Shown: positions 12,786-26,000 of the stretch, piece after piece
Layout: the number at the start of each line of letters is the position of its first letter
How positions within the stretch are numbered: position 1 is the first letter of the stretch
Made by a program: the position numbers and the translations under genes
DNA from: Homarus americanus
Taxonomy: Eukaryota; Arthropoda; Malacostraca; Decapoda; Nephropidae
Assembly (NCBI RefSeq): GCF_018991925.1
Contig: NW_024725521.1
Span: forward strand, 496,001 to 560,000
DNA length: 64,000 nucleotides
Direction: 5' to 3'
The notes under the pieces: generated by a model
Told to the model about the DNA's origin: nothing
Database searches by the model: none
Seen by the model: only the letters and a program-made list of their open reading frames with translations

Positions 12786-12879
12786 TCTGTACAATTAAAA
12801 AAAACTATCCATACCAAATTGTGTTGAAAAAAAATGTGACCCAACGGTTGAAGGATTTTGACAACCCTACGAAGACCAA

Positions 12880-13085
12880 TCCTATCTTACCCAAACCCTA
12901 CCTTAATCTAACCAAACTTACCCTAACCTAACCTACCCTAACCAAACTTACCCTAACCTAACCTACCCTAACCCAACTTACCCTAACCTAACCTACCCTA
13001 ATCCAACTTACCCTAACCTAACCAAACTTACCCTAACCCTAATCTAACCAAACTTACTCCTAACCCACCCACTCCTAACTTTACT
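12880..13085. repeat. Degenerate CCTAACCTAA / ACTTACCCTAACC array
   Basis: A mix of CCTAA (the arthropod telomere type TTAGG inverted) and CCAAACTTACCCTAA units. The irregularity and position argue for an interstitial or element-derived array, not a chromosome end. A short GTCA/AGTC repeat follows at 13195-13262. Confidence 0.8.
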
Positions 13086-13369
13086 CTTAAATCCAACATA
13101 AATCTACCCAACCCATTGTCACAGAGGGACATTATGATTGACCTAAGTTTTGGAGGTCGTACAGGACGTTGGAAAAAAATACAATATCAGGCTATCAAGT
13201 CAGTCAAGTAAGTAAGTCAGTCAGTCAAGTCAGTTAGTCAAGTCAGTCACTCATTCACTCACTGCTGATGGGTGATGATGGCGGGGCTGCATTAAGTAAC
13301 AAGGAGGGTAATTTAAACTAGATATCTTGGTTCTACATTGTTGTGGAAGGAGAAGAGCAGCAGTCAGAC

Positions 13370-13995
13370 CAGCACACACCGTCACACACACCACACCGTC
13401 ACACCAGCACACACACCACAATTGCCCACACCAGCACACACACCACACCGTCACACCAGCACACACACCACACCGTCCGCACCAGCACACACACCACACC
13501 GTCACACACACCACACCGTCACACCAGTACACACACCACACCGTCACACCAGCACACACACACCACACCGTCACACCAGCACACACCACACCCCTGTCCA
13601 CACCAGCACACACACCACACCGCTGTCACACCAGCACACACACCACACCGTCACACCAGCACACACCACACCGTCACACCAGCACACACACCACACCGTC
13701 ACACCAGCACACACACACCACACCGTCACATCAGCACACACACCACACCGTCACACCAGCACAAACACCACACCGTCACACCAGCACACACACACACACC
13801 GTCACATCAGCACACACACACCACACCGTCACACACACACACACCGTCACACCAGCACACACACCACACCGTCACACCAGCACACACACACCACACCGTC
13901 ACATCAGCACACACACCACACCGTCACACCAGCACAAACACCACACCGTCACACCAGCACACACACACACACACACCACACCGTCACACAGACAC
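13370..13995. repeat. 25-bp CA-rich minisatellite
   Basis: About 24 copies of CCGTCACACCAGCACACACA then CCACA, with CA-number variation and occasional ATCAGC or GTACAC variants. All three forward frames stay open through composition alone. Confidence 0.95.
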
Positions 13996-14154
13996 AACAT
14001 TAACAGCAGTCCCGTATAAGAGAGAGAGAGAGAATGAATGACAGTCAATGATAAAATACAATCTTAAAACAACATTCTCTTGAGTCAACTATTCTGAGTC
14101 GTGAAAAAAAACTATGTTGGAACTTGGAATGTAGTTCATTTAGTGATAAAAAAA

Positions 14155-14225
14155 AATAAATAGCTCAGTTGGATGGTAACTCGTCTCACAAGCTACAGAT
14201 CACGAGTTCGATTACAGTCCAGAGT
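14155..14225 (+). mobile_element. tRNA-derived SINE head (A and B boxes)
   Basis: TAGCTCAGTTGG at 14161-14172 is a perfect Pol III A box, and GAGTTCGATTAC at 14204-14215 is a good B box at tRNA-like spacing. No acceptor stem pairs around them, so a functional tRNA is unlikely and a SINE or tRNA pseudogene is preferred. Sequence after it (14228-14400) is open on + but not recognised. Confidence 0.55.
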
Positions 14226-14399
14226 TTGTGCCACCCACCCCGTACACTGGTCTTCGTGCACTCGACCGGAAGAGGGCTGCACTCTTGGATGCGCTAGTCG
14301 ACGGTGGAATGACCCCTAGTTGGACTAACATCCTGACACGGGAGGATAGAGTAACCCAATATAGCGATTGTATGTTAAGAATCACCAGTAGGTCAGCGT

Positions 14400-14485
14400 T
14401 TACCCAGCACACACAAACACAAAATACACACAAAATACACACACACAAAATACACACACACACAAAACACATACACACACACATT
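14400..14485. repeat. ACACAAAATAC/CA-rich tract
   Basis: Short ACACACAAAATACACACA repeats within the region downstream of the SINE head. Confidence 0.8.
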
Positions 14486-14737
14486 AAAAACCGTAAATAC
14501 AATCTTATCTTTCGTAAAGGATTTGTTGATAAAGCAAATGTCACGTGTCTAAACACCTTGTCTGTCTCCATCGTGCTGACAGCTCTCCCCAGAATGACGC
14601 CCCAAGAGTACAATTACTTACTTACTTTGATATTATAAATCACATTTTCCTTTGTTTCCTCATTATCCAAGTAGAGGAAGAAATGGAGGAGAGAAACAAA
14701 GATGGGAAGGAGGAGGAAGAGGGAGGCAAGGAGGATT

Positions 14738-14739
<2 letters not shown>

Positions 14740-14781
<42 letters not shown>
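14740..14781. repeat. (GT)n microsatellite
   Basis: About 20 GT units preceded by a purine-rich stretch (14672-14735). Confidence 0.93.
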
Positions 14782-15337
14782 ATCAGTCACAACGTAAGAC
14801 AAATCCTCCAACACGATGTCCTCACTGATTATAAATTATTTGGATCAACACAGTAAAATGGGATCATCTGTAGATTCGGGAGGGGGGGGAGGTAGGAGGT
14901 TCAAAAAGCACGACTGCCGATCCCTAAAACCCTTGAACCCCAAACGGAAAAAAACAAGTCAAACACCAAGCCCCTCAGGGAAAACTAGTCACCCTTAAAA
15001 AGAGCCCTGAACCCCTAATCCAACCTAATCTGTCCTTAATGTTAAGTTGTCACATTTTTTATAACATATGTCTGTACTGTCCATATCATTGGTTGAGAGC
15101 CTTACCTGCTGGGTGGGTGAGGCGTAGTGAGGGAGAGGGTCGAGCCACACAAGTACAGAGGAAGGCAGTAACTCACACTGACTGAACGTCTCCCAACTGT
15201 TATGTTACCCCTCATTCTTATCTCTGGTCCGGGACGTGGATTCACAATGGCATGTACTGTATCCTGAATACTACTCGTAAGTGAAGATTTATAAGAATAT
15301 AGTTGGGGAGCCAAGTGAAGATTTGGCACCCCAGCTT

Positions 15338-15440
15338 ACTTTACCTGATAATTAACCACCCTCACGTTAACTTGCCCTAACCTAACCTCACCCCCAAGTA
15401 GCGTTAGCGCGTTTAACCATTAGGTAAAAGAAGCTGAGGG
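15338..15440. mobile_element. Short foldback element with CCTAA interior, copy 1
   Basis: The left end AGCTTACTTTACCTGATAAT then TTAACCACCC is inverted at the right end as TTTAACCATTAGGTAAAAG then AAGCT. The interior contains CCCTAACCTAACC and TAGCGTTAGCG. It belongs with 21660, 27640 and 59010. Confidence 0.62.
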
Positions 15441-15444
15441 GAGG

Positions 15445-17985
15445 AGAGCTAACCTTTAGGTGAACCGATATTTCACCTGGCGGAGTGAATAAGCTTAGTT
15501 TCATCAGTGGCCGAGGAGCACCACCACACCACCACCTCTCTCAACACCTCACTAACACAGTAACATCATGATCTTTACATTGGTCTGTGCATTGTAGTCT
15601 TATATCAAAGGCGTTTATTATTTTATACAATTAGCTCATTGTTATTAGTATTATCATTATTGTTTGCTGTATTATCGTCATTACTATTATTATTATTATC
15701 ACCAGTGTTAATATTATTATTATTAGTATGTCATAAGAGATAAGCGGGTGAGTGAGTATCAGTGCTGCCAAGGACAGTATTCATAAACTTCTATTTTTAA
15801 TCATAAAGTATTTATCATTTAGATATCAATGAAGAGAAGCGTTGTGATGGCTGACGCACTAGTACCAGCATGTTGATTCACTCGTGAGTTAGTTTCCTGC
15901 ACTTGGAACATTGTACAAAAATATAATACCAATTTTTGAGGCTTTAGTGATAAAAAAACATATTTATTTTTTAGGTTTTACTGATAAAAAAAATTAGTAA
16001 ACAGTACCTGTCTTAAGATGTTGTTTATACATGCAAAAATTAGTGGGGGGGGGGGGAAGGTTACCAGGTGTTGAACATGGCCACTGTTGAAATCGATATA
16101 TCCTGTACTAATCTTTACAAGGAGTGGTGACCCAGATAAGACGAGGAACATGAAGACCAAAGCAAGGCAAGGGAGTGAGGGTGTTTGTACAGGTGTGTGT
16201 GTGTGTGTGTGTTGGCGGCCTCACACACCTGCAGATCTTGGAGGGAGGGAGAGATGGAGTATGGGAGGAATGGAGGAAGAAATGAATCAATAAATGAGTG
16301 AGTGAGTGAAGGATGGAAGGGAAGGAAGAAAGAAAGAAGGGGAGGGAGAGTTACATTATTAAAATGAACTAGGTAAATTACGTACACGCTTCGCACACCT
16401 ATTCAATCACGGTGCCATTCAGTGCGACTCATTTGCTACGTCAGGTAAACCAACCCAACACCCACGTCACTAAACGAGGCGAGGGACATGCACACCAGTC
16501 ATCAAGTTACACGAGACGTGACACGTGGCATACAGGGAAGGGAGGGAGGGACGCTGCTCTGTGTCGTGCTGTTGTGGTCTAGATATGTTCATTATTTTAA
16601 AGTCGGTGAACGCTGCCTTTCATTATTAATTTACTTCATAATAAATAGCATTGAAAAAATACATAAATAAAAAACACTCGCAAAGAAAGTCCCCCCTCCC
16701 CCCCACCTTTACCCTTAGCTACATGACCCTCAAGGTAGTGCCCGGGAGTATTGTCATGCATATACAATGTCAGACTTTCAGGTTTGCTCTGCGAGGGAGC
16801 TAGTTTATTGGGCACCCTTTGCATCCTGGGCAAGGAAAATTAAATAGTTCTCAAAACCGGTGATTTTTCTAGATTTTTAATATGTTATTGTGTGGCCATT
16901 TCTGATACTCGTGATGGAATAATAATATATCTTGCAGTCTTTTTTAGGTTTACCCATAGTTTGCCTGAACTAGTGGTAATAGAGTTTCGAGGCCGGCACA
17001 GTTGACGGGGCGACCACCCCACTTGTTGGTTCCCACACCACTCACCCTGCCACTTCAGTGACTTAACTTACCCTGGCACTGACATGTATACCCACCATAA
17101 AAATTATTACGCTCCTGGGGTCCGATGGAACTGGGAATGTCCAAATACAAGTACCTCAACAACTCATGGTGTGTGTTAGGTTGGCATTCCCGCGTTTACT
17201 AAACATTTCATCATGTATTCCAGAATGAAGAGTACGGAGAGCGGCGCGATAATGTTTTTGTCGGCTGTACCTCACCCTGTCACCATCAACTACCCAAACA
17301 CTGACAACACCTAACTCATTCTGCTACTTCCATCTCTCACTGACAACATCTACCTGACCCTAACACCATCACCTGACTCTGACAACACCTAACTCACCCT
17401 GGCACCCCTCTACTTGAATTAATTAAAGGCTCTACTATCATGAGAAAAGCTTAACACTAAATATATAATAATTGCCTTAAACGCCATACATACTTATAAT
17501 AATACAGTCTTGTAGGTAACAATGACCCCAAATGATACAAGCCTTATATGTGTTAACTCTTTTATTTACTACATTCACGGGGTAAGTATATTTTGAGATA
17601 GGAGAGAGAAATGTGTTATGCTGGCATGACAGCACCAAACACCTGTGGTAGCTGTTTGTCGTTAACCCAGCAGGTGAGTTTTTTTTTTGGGGTGTGTTAG
17701 TTGGTTGGTTTGGGGAAGGGGTGACTTTGGGTTGAGATAGCCAAAGGGAGGGGTGATTTTAGTTTTAGGATGAGGAGGAAAGCGACCAAAACGGGCAGAG
17801 AACAGCCTCACAAAAACTTATACTTAACCCAGGGGGGCCTCCCACATTCCCACAGCGGCCACTTCCTACGCTTACAAGTACCACTGATAAGTTCTAAGCG
17901 TCGAGGCTCTCAAACACCCGGGAATAAAGTCATTAATTAAAAAGCTCCATAGTGAGAAGAGGACCCCCTAGGTGCGTTATTAAGC
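15445..17985. other. Gene-free stretch
   Basis: It contains short ATT/ATC runs (15640-15725), a GT run at 16195-16212, a purine-rich tract (16240-16350) and loose CTGACAACACCTAACTCACC-like repeats at 17275-17410. No exon, RNA gene or transposon end is recognised. Confidence 0.45.
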
Positions 17986-17998
17986 TCAGATGACAAGA

Positions 17999-18006
17999 TA
18001 TAAAAG
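17999..18006 (+). promoter_or_regulatory. Possible TATA box TATAAAAG
   Basis: A strong TATAAAAG match about 92 bp upstream of an ATG at 18098 that opens an 82-codon frame of unknown nature. No clear initiator was identified, so the call is tentative. Confidence 0.25.
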
Positions 18007-19616
18007 CCTATAAGGAGAAATTACAGCCGAGACACAAAGGAGCAGTGACCGTGGAGGCGAGACGGGAGAGACGGTAGTCACCTCACCACAGTCACAGATG
18101 ACATTATTCAGACGTTTAACTGACCGGGGGGGGGATGGGGATATGTCAACAAACTTCTGTAGACTGTTCGATAACGGATGTTTTGTTTCTGAGGGATCCA
18201 GGATGTCGTGTCGGTTCAGGGTTTGTGTTGAGGTGCTTGCAGGGAGTGAAGACGGCCTCGACCACCTAACCCGCCAGCCATCTCTGCCAAAATCATGGAG
18301 GTATAATCCCTCCATGGCCAAAATAGTTGCCTCGGGAAGGAACTAATTTTGATAGGTCAATCGAGAGAGGTTGTTGAAAATTATCTTCCTGGGTGTCTTG
18401 TTTAACATTACTCCCCTGTCTATACCCACACACAACTCTCGCTTCGATACAGTTATGATGTTGACATTTCACACGGCATTGTATCATCACTAGACAATAA
18501 ACAAAGCACTATTAATAAACCTCTGTATAAGACTGTTTACGATCAAAACTGGGTGGCGGGTGTATGATGCAGTATAAATTTCTGTTACATGTTAGTCGTG
18601 AGAACAGAAACAAATGGTAAGACAGTACGGTGTGTTTACCCTCAATTCCCACGCCACCAGAGCACCTTACATCACCCAAGGACCAACAAACATTTACAGT
18701 AATGTTGATGGTAAAAACGATCAATATTCCCAGCGAGAACAAGACGAGCAACACAGCGGCGGCTTCTTGCGATGTGTTAACTATACCATTACACCCGCCC
18801 ACCCCTCAACTGTCACAATGCTCACGGTGACCAGCAGTGTGCCCACATAGGATTACTGGTCGCGGTACACACAATGCAAAATCAGTTCGATGATGAGTGT
18901 CTTGAGTTATGATACACAGTGAGGTCGTGTTCTCCTCAGCATTGTCGCCAGCCTCGCCCATGCATCACTGACCCCATCCCCCCATGTTTTACGTCTTCTT
19001 GGTGAAAATTCTCTCCAGGTAGTCTACACATTCACCTACCTGGAGAACCTTATAACTAGTCACAATAACGAAAATGTTAACTTTAGAGATCAAACCCACA
19101 ACAAACGACGAGACTTCTATCAAAACAATACAGCTTTGGTGCTCACTGACACCTGACGAGTAGCAAAGTGTGGTGCGGTACCTCACTCACTAAACAAGGT
19201 CTAGCGATTTGTTATAGAACAAGACACAAACACTACAAGCATCCAACCATCCACCCACCCACACACACAGAAACACACAGACGGACGGACAGACACACAC
19301 ACAATACCGTGCCAACCCGAATGACCCACAACTTAAACAGCACAAAGTATATGAGCAAACTCGGTTATCTTCATAATTCCCCGCCGAGAGCCTGTTTAGG
19401 GAGAATAACTAATGTTGTTATACACGCACACGGAGATCCCAGGAGACGGCTTGTGTGGGGAGAAGAGGCAGGGGGCGTTTCACATTTCTCGTAAGATCAT
19501 GTAAATGTTTTTTTTTCCATTTCATGTCCTGCATGGGATATATTTACCAAATATACTCTAAGGAGTGTTCATTCGGGGTCTTTATATACTGTATATACAA
19601 TACTACTACAACTACT

Positions 19617-19618
19617 AA

Positions 19619-19713
<95 letters not shown>
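19617..19713. repeat. (AAT)n microsatellite
   Basis: About 32 AAT units with one ACAAT interruption near 19678. Confidence 0.95.
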
Positions 19714-19715
<2 letters not shown>

Positions 19716-20157
19716 GAGGGAGGAAGGAAATACAGTGGGAGGAAGATGGATGAAAGTGTGGTAAGGAAAGAGGAGGTAAGTGGGGTACTATATACAGGCA
19801 AATACGCATCTCAGTATCGTCGTTCCATTAACCCTATCTGACCGACCCACTCGTGTCAGCCGTCTTATCGTCGTCACCACCACCATCAATGTATGTCGGC
19901 ATCTTCTAACACGATAAACAACATCAAATTACCAGGAAACACAGTGATAATTATTCTTGACAAAGGTAGAGTTGGTGTCAGATGCGGCAGGTGTACAACT
20001 CGTCAAAATTCCCAGAACATTCGATTTAGTGGGCCACAGATGTCATTTTAATTTGAGTATATCGATTTTAGAATTCTTAAGTCTTCCTTTACGTAAGTGA
20101 CTCTTCAGTAGATGAGATATTAACTAAAGTGTTCTGAGAATTGTGTATATAACTGTA

Positions 20158-20190
20158 CAATAATAATAATATCACTGAAATAATAATAAT

Positions 20191-20255
<65 letters not shown>
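20158..20255. repeat. (AAT)n microsatellite
   Basis: A second AAT array 450 bp after the first, with early interruptions (ATCACTGAAAT, ATTAT). Confidence 0.95.
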
Positions 20256-20256
<1 letters not shown>

Positions 20257-20912
20257 GAACTACTGTATAAAGAATTACAAAAATTAAAAAAAATAAATAA
20301 ATAGTGAGCAACGCTATATGTATGTTGTGTTGTCAAGAAAGAGAAACAATTGAGACCTGCAATTGTGTGTAAATGAGGCAGAAAGTCAGATCAGCAACCT
20401 GGGACTTGGTCACAATTTTCGTGATGCCAAATAGCAGCAGGGTCTACCATTAGACAACACAATATGTTTCCAATATCTTCCCAGGCGGTAGTACCTTACC
20501 GCTACCTGGAGATGAAATCGACAACAAAAACAAACAAAAAATCAACTTTACGAACCCCAACTTACAACAGTAACTCGAACTAACACAGAACCGGAACAGT
20601 GAGATGCTACCCGTCTCGTGCAACACATAACGACCTGGATACAATGGTCTGGCAACACAACACAACAGTCCCTGCTCTGCAACAATAACCAGACCAAGTT
20701 GCACAAGGAACCCGTGCACTGTGGTATTTCCCAGTCCTTGCAACATAATATTAACTGGATAATATGATGTACAGTTACACACACAATATTGTCCATTCTG
20801 CAATGATAACTTGACCGGTATGTTGAGGTGGTGGTAGAGTGATTCCAGGGGCCAGCAAAGTAGTCACGTCTCTATCTCATATACTGTACTGTACAAAGGT
20901 GTGTGTGTGGTA

Positions 20913-21031
<119 letters not shown>

Positions 21032-21659
21032 AGGAAGAACCACAGAAGTTGCTGCCCTTTGTTATGGACTAAAAAAATTATTGTCGGTAAATGTACAAAA
21101 GTATGAGTATCCTTATCAAAACTACAAGAAGGTTGTGATATTTATTTTTTTGCTTAAATCTTTGTTATAATGAAAGTAAAATAAAATATTCCTTGTCAAA
21201 ATGAAAGTTAAGTGTATTTTTCTGTCAAAAAGAGTAATTTTCCATACTAGAGTACGCAAATGTATAATAAATGACCGAGTGATTGAAAATGGACAATGTT
21301 TTGAGTGAATAAAATGAATGAGTGAATAGAAATACCACGCTTAGAGGACAGTAAAAAAAAAAAAAGCTAACTATATACACCGTAAGTTCTCTGTTGACTG
21401 AAATATGTGCCACTTGAGATAACTTGAAGCGTTTATCAGTTTGTCCACCCGTCCTCCCTCCCTATCCCTGTCCCCTCTCCTCCCCCACCACCCCCTGCCA
21501 CTCTTGTCATGCGGCCGGCATGTCCCCTTCTTCAGGAATCAGCGAGTGATATGACTAGTCTAATCACTTATTTCGCTCTTGCCGGTGATTCGGTGGAGAG
21601 TCTACACGGTCATGGTGAACTATTATATACTATCAGTTTTTGGAATCATCTTTACTACT

Positions 21660-21905
21660 CCCTCACCTAAAGATTAACCACCCTAACGCTAACCTAACCT
21701 ATCCTAACTTAATTTATCCTAACCTATCCTAACTTAAACTAACTTACCTTAACCTATCCTAATCTAATCTATCCAAACTTAATTTACCTTATCCTACCTT
21801 GGCCTGCCATGACCTAACCTATCCTAACTTAACCTTTCCTAACCTAGCCTCACCCCCCTCCCCAAATAGTGTTCAGGTGGTTAATCGTTAGGTGAAATAA
21901 ACTAG
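21660..21905. mobile_element. Short foldback element with CCTAA interior, copy 2
   Basis: The left end is CACCTAAAGATTAACCACCC then TAACGCTAACC; the right end is TCAGGTGGTTAATCGTTAGG then TGAAATAAAC. About 170 bp of degenerate CCTAACTTAA-like sequence fills the middle, expanded relative to the other copies. Confidence 0.65.
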
Positions 21906-22060
21906 GGGGCGAATTTTCTGGTGATCCAATTTATATCTTATTTTCCAAAGTTATTGCTCTTAATGTTTTATTATTTTTACATTATAATCACAGACGTTGG
22001 ACTAAAAATAACACTGAAGCTGGTCTAAAAATACTAAAATCGGTCTATAAGTCACTGGAG

Positions 22061-22142
22061 GTGAGATGCAACAGGCTAGTGTGAGGTGCAACAAGCTAGT
22101 GTGAGGTGCAACAGGCTAGTGTGAGGTGCAACAGGCTAGTGT
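22061..22142. repeat. 20-bp minisatellite
   Basis: Four copies of GTGAGGTGCAACAGGCTAGT at exact 20-bp spacing. Confidence 0.92.
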
Positions 22143-22775
22143 GTGGCTATATCGGCCATGGCCTATTACCGCAACAGCCCCCCCTTCCCTGCCAGCCTCG
22201 CTTTATCACCATATCACAAAAGAAATTTATATCAACCAGGTTAATGTGTCTCAATAAACAATATTCTCATTTTTCACCAAACCTAAAACTTCAATGAAAT
22301 ACTGTACTGTACTATTACCATTATTATTATTGGCAGTACTGTATTTGTAGTAGTAGTAATGGCAGTGATGGAGTACAGTCTTTGTGTGTCTTTTGACAGC
22401 ATCACTTTCAACAATCCCAAACAAAAAATTTTTAAATTACACTTAGTCACCAGAAATGAAACTATTCCATTCAGTCTATGAACAGGTGTTAAAAGGACTC
22501 CATATCTGACACAGAGAGCCAGGTGAATGAATGCATGAGAAGACAGACAGGAAGACAGACAGCTGAATGAACACCATATATTTAGGTAAATTATAACAAA
22601 ATTTCAAAATTCTTTATGATGGGCAATAAATAAATCATCAAAGGTGAACACTCACCAGTGAAGGTCAGGTCAGGTCAGATCAGGCCAAAGATGGGGTCAC
22701 CTCGGTTCACCCGTTGTCACACCTCCACACATCTGAAGAGAAAGTGTACGGTACAGTATAACATTCCATTAGTTA

Positions 22776-23091
22776 CTGGGTGCTCCTCTACTTAAGAACG
22801 TTCAACTTACAAACTTTCAGAGATACAAACATTATCACTGAGGGAGGTTACCTGCCAGAACAGGTGTTTAATGTGGATGAGACTGGATTATTTTGAAGAA
22901 AATTCCAGATAGAACAAACATTACCTAAGAGGAGAAAAATGAGCCAGGTTTTAAGGCTGTATTAAAGGGTATAGCTGTACTAAATATCAATAATCTTTTC
23001 ATTTTTTACAATATGTTTATCTACAAAAGTAAAGTTGGACTTACAAACAAGCCTCAGGAACGTAACACGTTCATAAGTAGAGGAGCACCTG
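22776..23091 (+). mobile_element. 316-bp Tigger-type element carrying a transposase fragment
   Basis: Terminal repeats GGTGCTCCTCTACTTA near 22779 and the inverted copy TAAGTAGAGGAGCACC near 23075 are flanked by TA at 22774-22775 and 23092-23093. Between them, + strand 22842-22978 encodes GGYLPEQVFNVDETGLF, then after a 1-base frameshift KKIPDRTNIT, a stop, EEK and PGFKA. This is the DDE-domain start of Tigger transposases, including the first catalytic Asp (VDE). HTH and C-terminal parts are absent. It is a non-autonomous remnant that still retains a piece of its parent gene. Confidence 0.82.
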
Positions 23092-23099
23092 TATACTGT

Positions 23100-26000
23100 T
23101 GCCCCCAAGATATTCTTTTGCATTACCACTTATGTGGTAAGAAATGCACCAGGGATCTAGGTGCCTCTTTGGTCCTTTGAGGGCCCAGGGAGGTATAGCC
23201 TCCACAGGGGATCCTATATTTTGGGTCTTAGAAAAGTGAAAATCACAATTTCCTCATGGCCAAAACTCCTGCTAAGTTTTTTAAACATCTACTTATCATT
23301 GTAAGGATACATGAACTGTTCCTACTATGGCATTTTCGAGTCCCAACGTCAGTACACAGACAAAATTTTCGTTTGTAATTCACTTTAAAATGGCTGGCAA
23401 GCTTAAAAGTGAGAGTTTTGTGGTGCTGAGAAGAAAAAGAGACACCCATTTTAGATTTTCTATGTATTATTTAGCATTTTCGACTTCCGACCATTTCGAC
23501 TTCCGACCATTTCGACTTACGACCTGGATTCGGGTCCCTAACCCCGTCTTAAGTCGGGGAGGAGCTGTACTGTACAGTACAGTATATGAATCTTTAAGGA
23601 ATGCAATAAAGTTCAATATAAATCTCTATAATACTGTGTACAGTACAGTACAGTATACAGTAATATATATATTTGATGTTGAAATCAGTTCACGCAACCC
23701 AAGTACAGCACTGCAGTCTACTGTACAGGTAATCAAATTCTCATTACATTCATTATCTGACTTAAAAGTACCATCACTAGGACCAGCAGCTGATGACTGA
23801 AACGAAGCAACTTCAGGAACTTCATGAAGCTTACCAACAACTGCTTTGGCCTGGTCTGTTGGCAACATACTGGGTCCTCTTCTCATGAACATGGATCTCC
23901 TTGTTTTTCTACAGCTGGTACAGTATTCTAACAGTTGATAGCTGGCTTGGGTTCATAATCTTTGATGTCTGTTGATTTTAGTTACACAGACAAACAGACA
24001 TAATCCTAATGATTATACAGAAACCCATTTAAAATGCTTGCATTGAATATACAGAAGAGCAAATTGCAGGTGATACAGTGGTAACATGCTTGCCTCTCAC
24101 CACTGCATCATAAGTTTAAATTCCCAGGTCAGGTGTGAGAAGGATATTGTCAAGTGTACCACACATTTTCTCTAGATACAGTACTGTACTGCACTGCACT
24201 GTATTGGACTGAGTTTCCTCCTGTACTAACACTGGACAACCCAAACACCCCAAATGGTAAGTAAGTTGACAAGTACTGGGACCGTATTGTAAATGATCAA
24301 TAATAATAATTAAATATATACAGTACTTGTACTGCACTGTATTTATATACAGTACTGTACATATCTTACATTTTTGTGAGGTTTCAAAATTACAAGGAAA
24401 CTATTATATTTGTTTTTGTTTAGGCAATAAGGCAATTATGCAACCTGCTGATGAAAATTTTCTGAATACAACTTGGTATAGGATATCTCAAAGGAGGCAA
24501 AATAACTGGCATCACATTGAATTTTGCAACTTAGCATCCATCTGGTACGATGCCACTGTGAAACTACCTGTACCTAGAAATATTTACAATTCATTCATCA
24601 TAGCATATAAAACTTTTCTTTTTAAACTAACATACTGTACTGTGTTCCTTACCACAACTGTGCACCTCTTATTCTAACATTCCTATTGAATTATGAAAAC
24701 AATCTACTGTACAGGGTACTGTACTGTATAGTATGTCCTTGTTAGTAGAAATACTACTTACTTCCCTGAACATAGCTGATATTGTACTGTATTGTAATTA
24801 GTAAAGAAATTCACCGATAATTCATTTGTTACAAGGTCTTGGTGATTCTTTGCAATCAAATTACTGTACCATCATTGTTAAAAGATGATACAGATCCTGG
24901 GCACTTTCCATGCTAGAGGTCTATCAATATTAAACCCAGCTAATTCTGTACTGTATGTTGCTTCTGCTTATGTTCTCTATTATTGTTTTTTTTTTCAAAA
25001 AGTGTATCTAAACTATTATAAATTCACGAGTTAGGTAAAACCATACTTAAGAGAAATGTATTGAAGAAAAATCTAAATAATAATAGTCTTAATATAATTC
25101 AACAGGAATAAGTGGACCACAGTGCAGTATAAATGTTTCTCACCAGCAGGCTCTCCACACACCTAAATGTGACGTGTCGATGTGTAAGAAATGACCGAGT
25201 GGTTGCAATTTGATTTGGCACATTACGACTGAGCAGACGTCATTTGATCTAACACCTACATGCTTCAAATATGATGGAGAGAGGCACATGTTCTGGTATA
25301 TTCTAGTGCCCTAGATGCCCTACTTGCCAACAGTGTGTGACAAGAGATATAAATGACCACCTGACTGGCTAGAGAGCTGACCAGTGGCAAAGAGGATAAG
25401 GTAAGGTAAATAAGAGTAAACAATGATCAAAGCTCCAAAACCAATAGCCAGGGCTCAATAAGGGCCCTCAAAGTTTCAAGATAAGAATTGTCATAGTGTG
25501 AACATTTTTGAACAGTGTTTTCTACTCTTTGCAAAGCTAAGTACAGTACCTGTTCCTGGAGTCTAATTACACTGAGAATGAAATGTGAACAGTGTAGCAA
25601 TTAAACTTTGCATTCCACTGTACTGTATTACCATATTTTCAAATCCATGTTCAATTACATTTCACATGTCACAGAAACATACATTTTACACAGGAGAAAA
25701 AATTTACAATATTGAAATATTCAGCAGTTGTTAAGAGAAGCAGGATACATGCTGCTAGGAATGCAGGAAGTGTCAAGTTGGTACATGATACCTGTACCGT
25801 ACTGTACTCTTATTCACCTGTTCGGTGTAACCATGTCATGAGAGTAGTGGGGTCAAGCTCCAGAGTCATCTGTAGTACAGTATAGAAAGCATCTTCATAT
25901 GTAATTGATAACTGGAGGAATAGAGGCAGCTTTACTGTACCCTATCCCTCTAACATATGCAGTGTCACCTGCATAAGCAGTTAGACAAACTTCATATTTA

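Noticed and set aside
12880..13085. Telomere end
   Set aside because: CCTAA units are degenerate, mixed with other units, internal to the window, and similar short stretches occur inside foldback elements.
13327..14041. Three overlapping His/Thr/Pro-rich frames of over 220 codons
   Set aside because: They follow from the 25-bp CA-rich minisatellite; all three frames open together is a composition effect.
14155..14225. Functional tRNA gene
   Set aside because: A and B boxes are present but there is no pairing acceptor stem and the anticodon arm is irregular, so a SINE or pseudogene is preferred.
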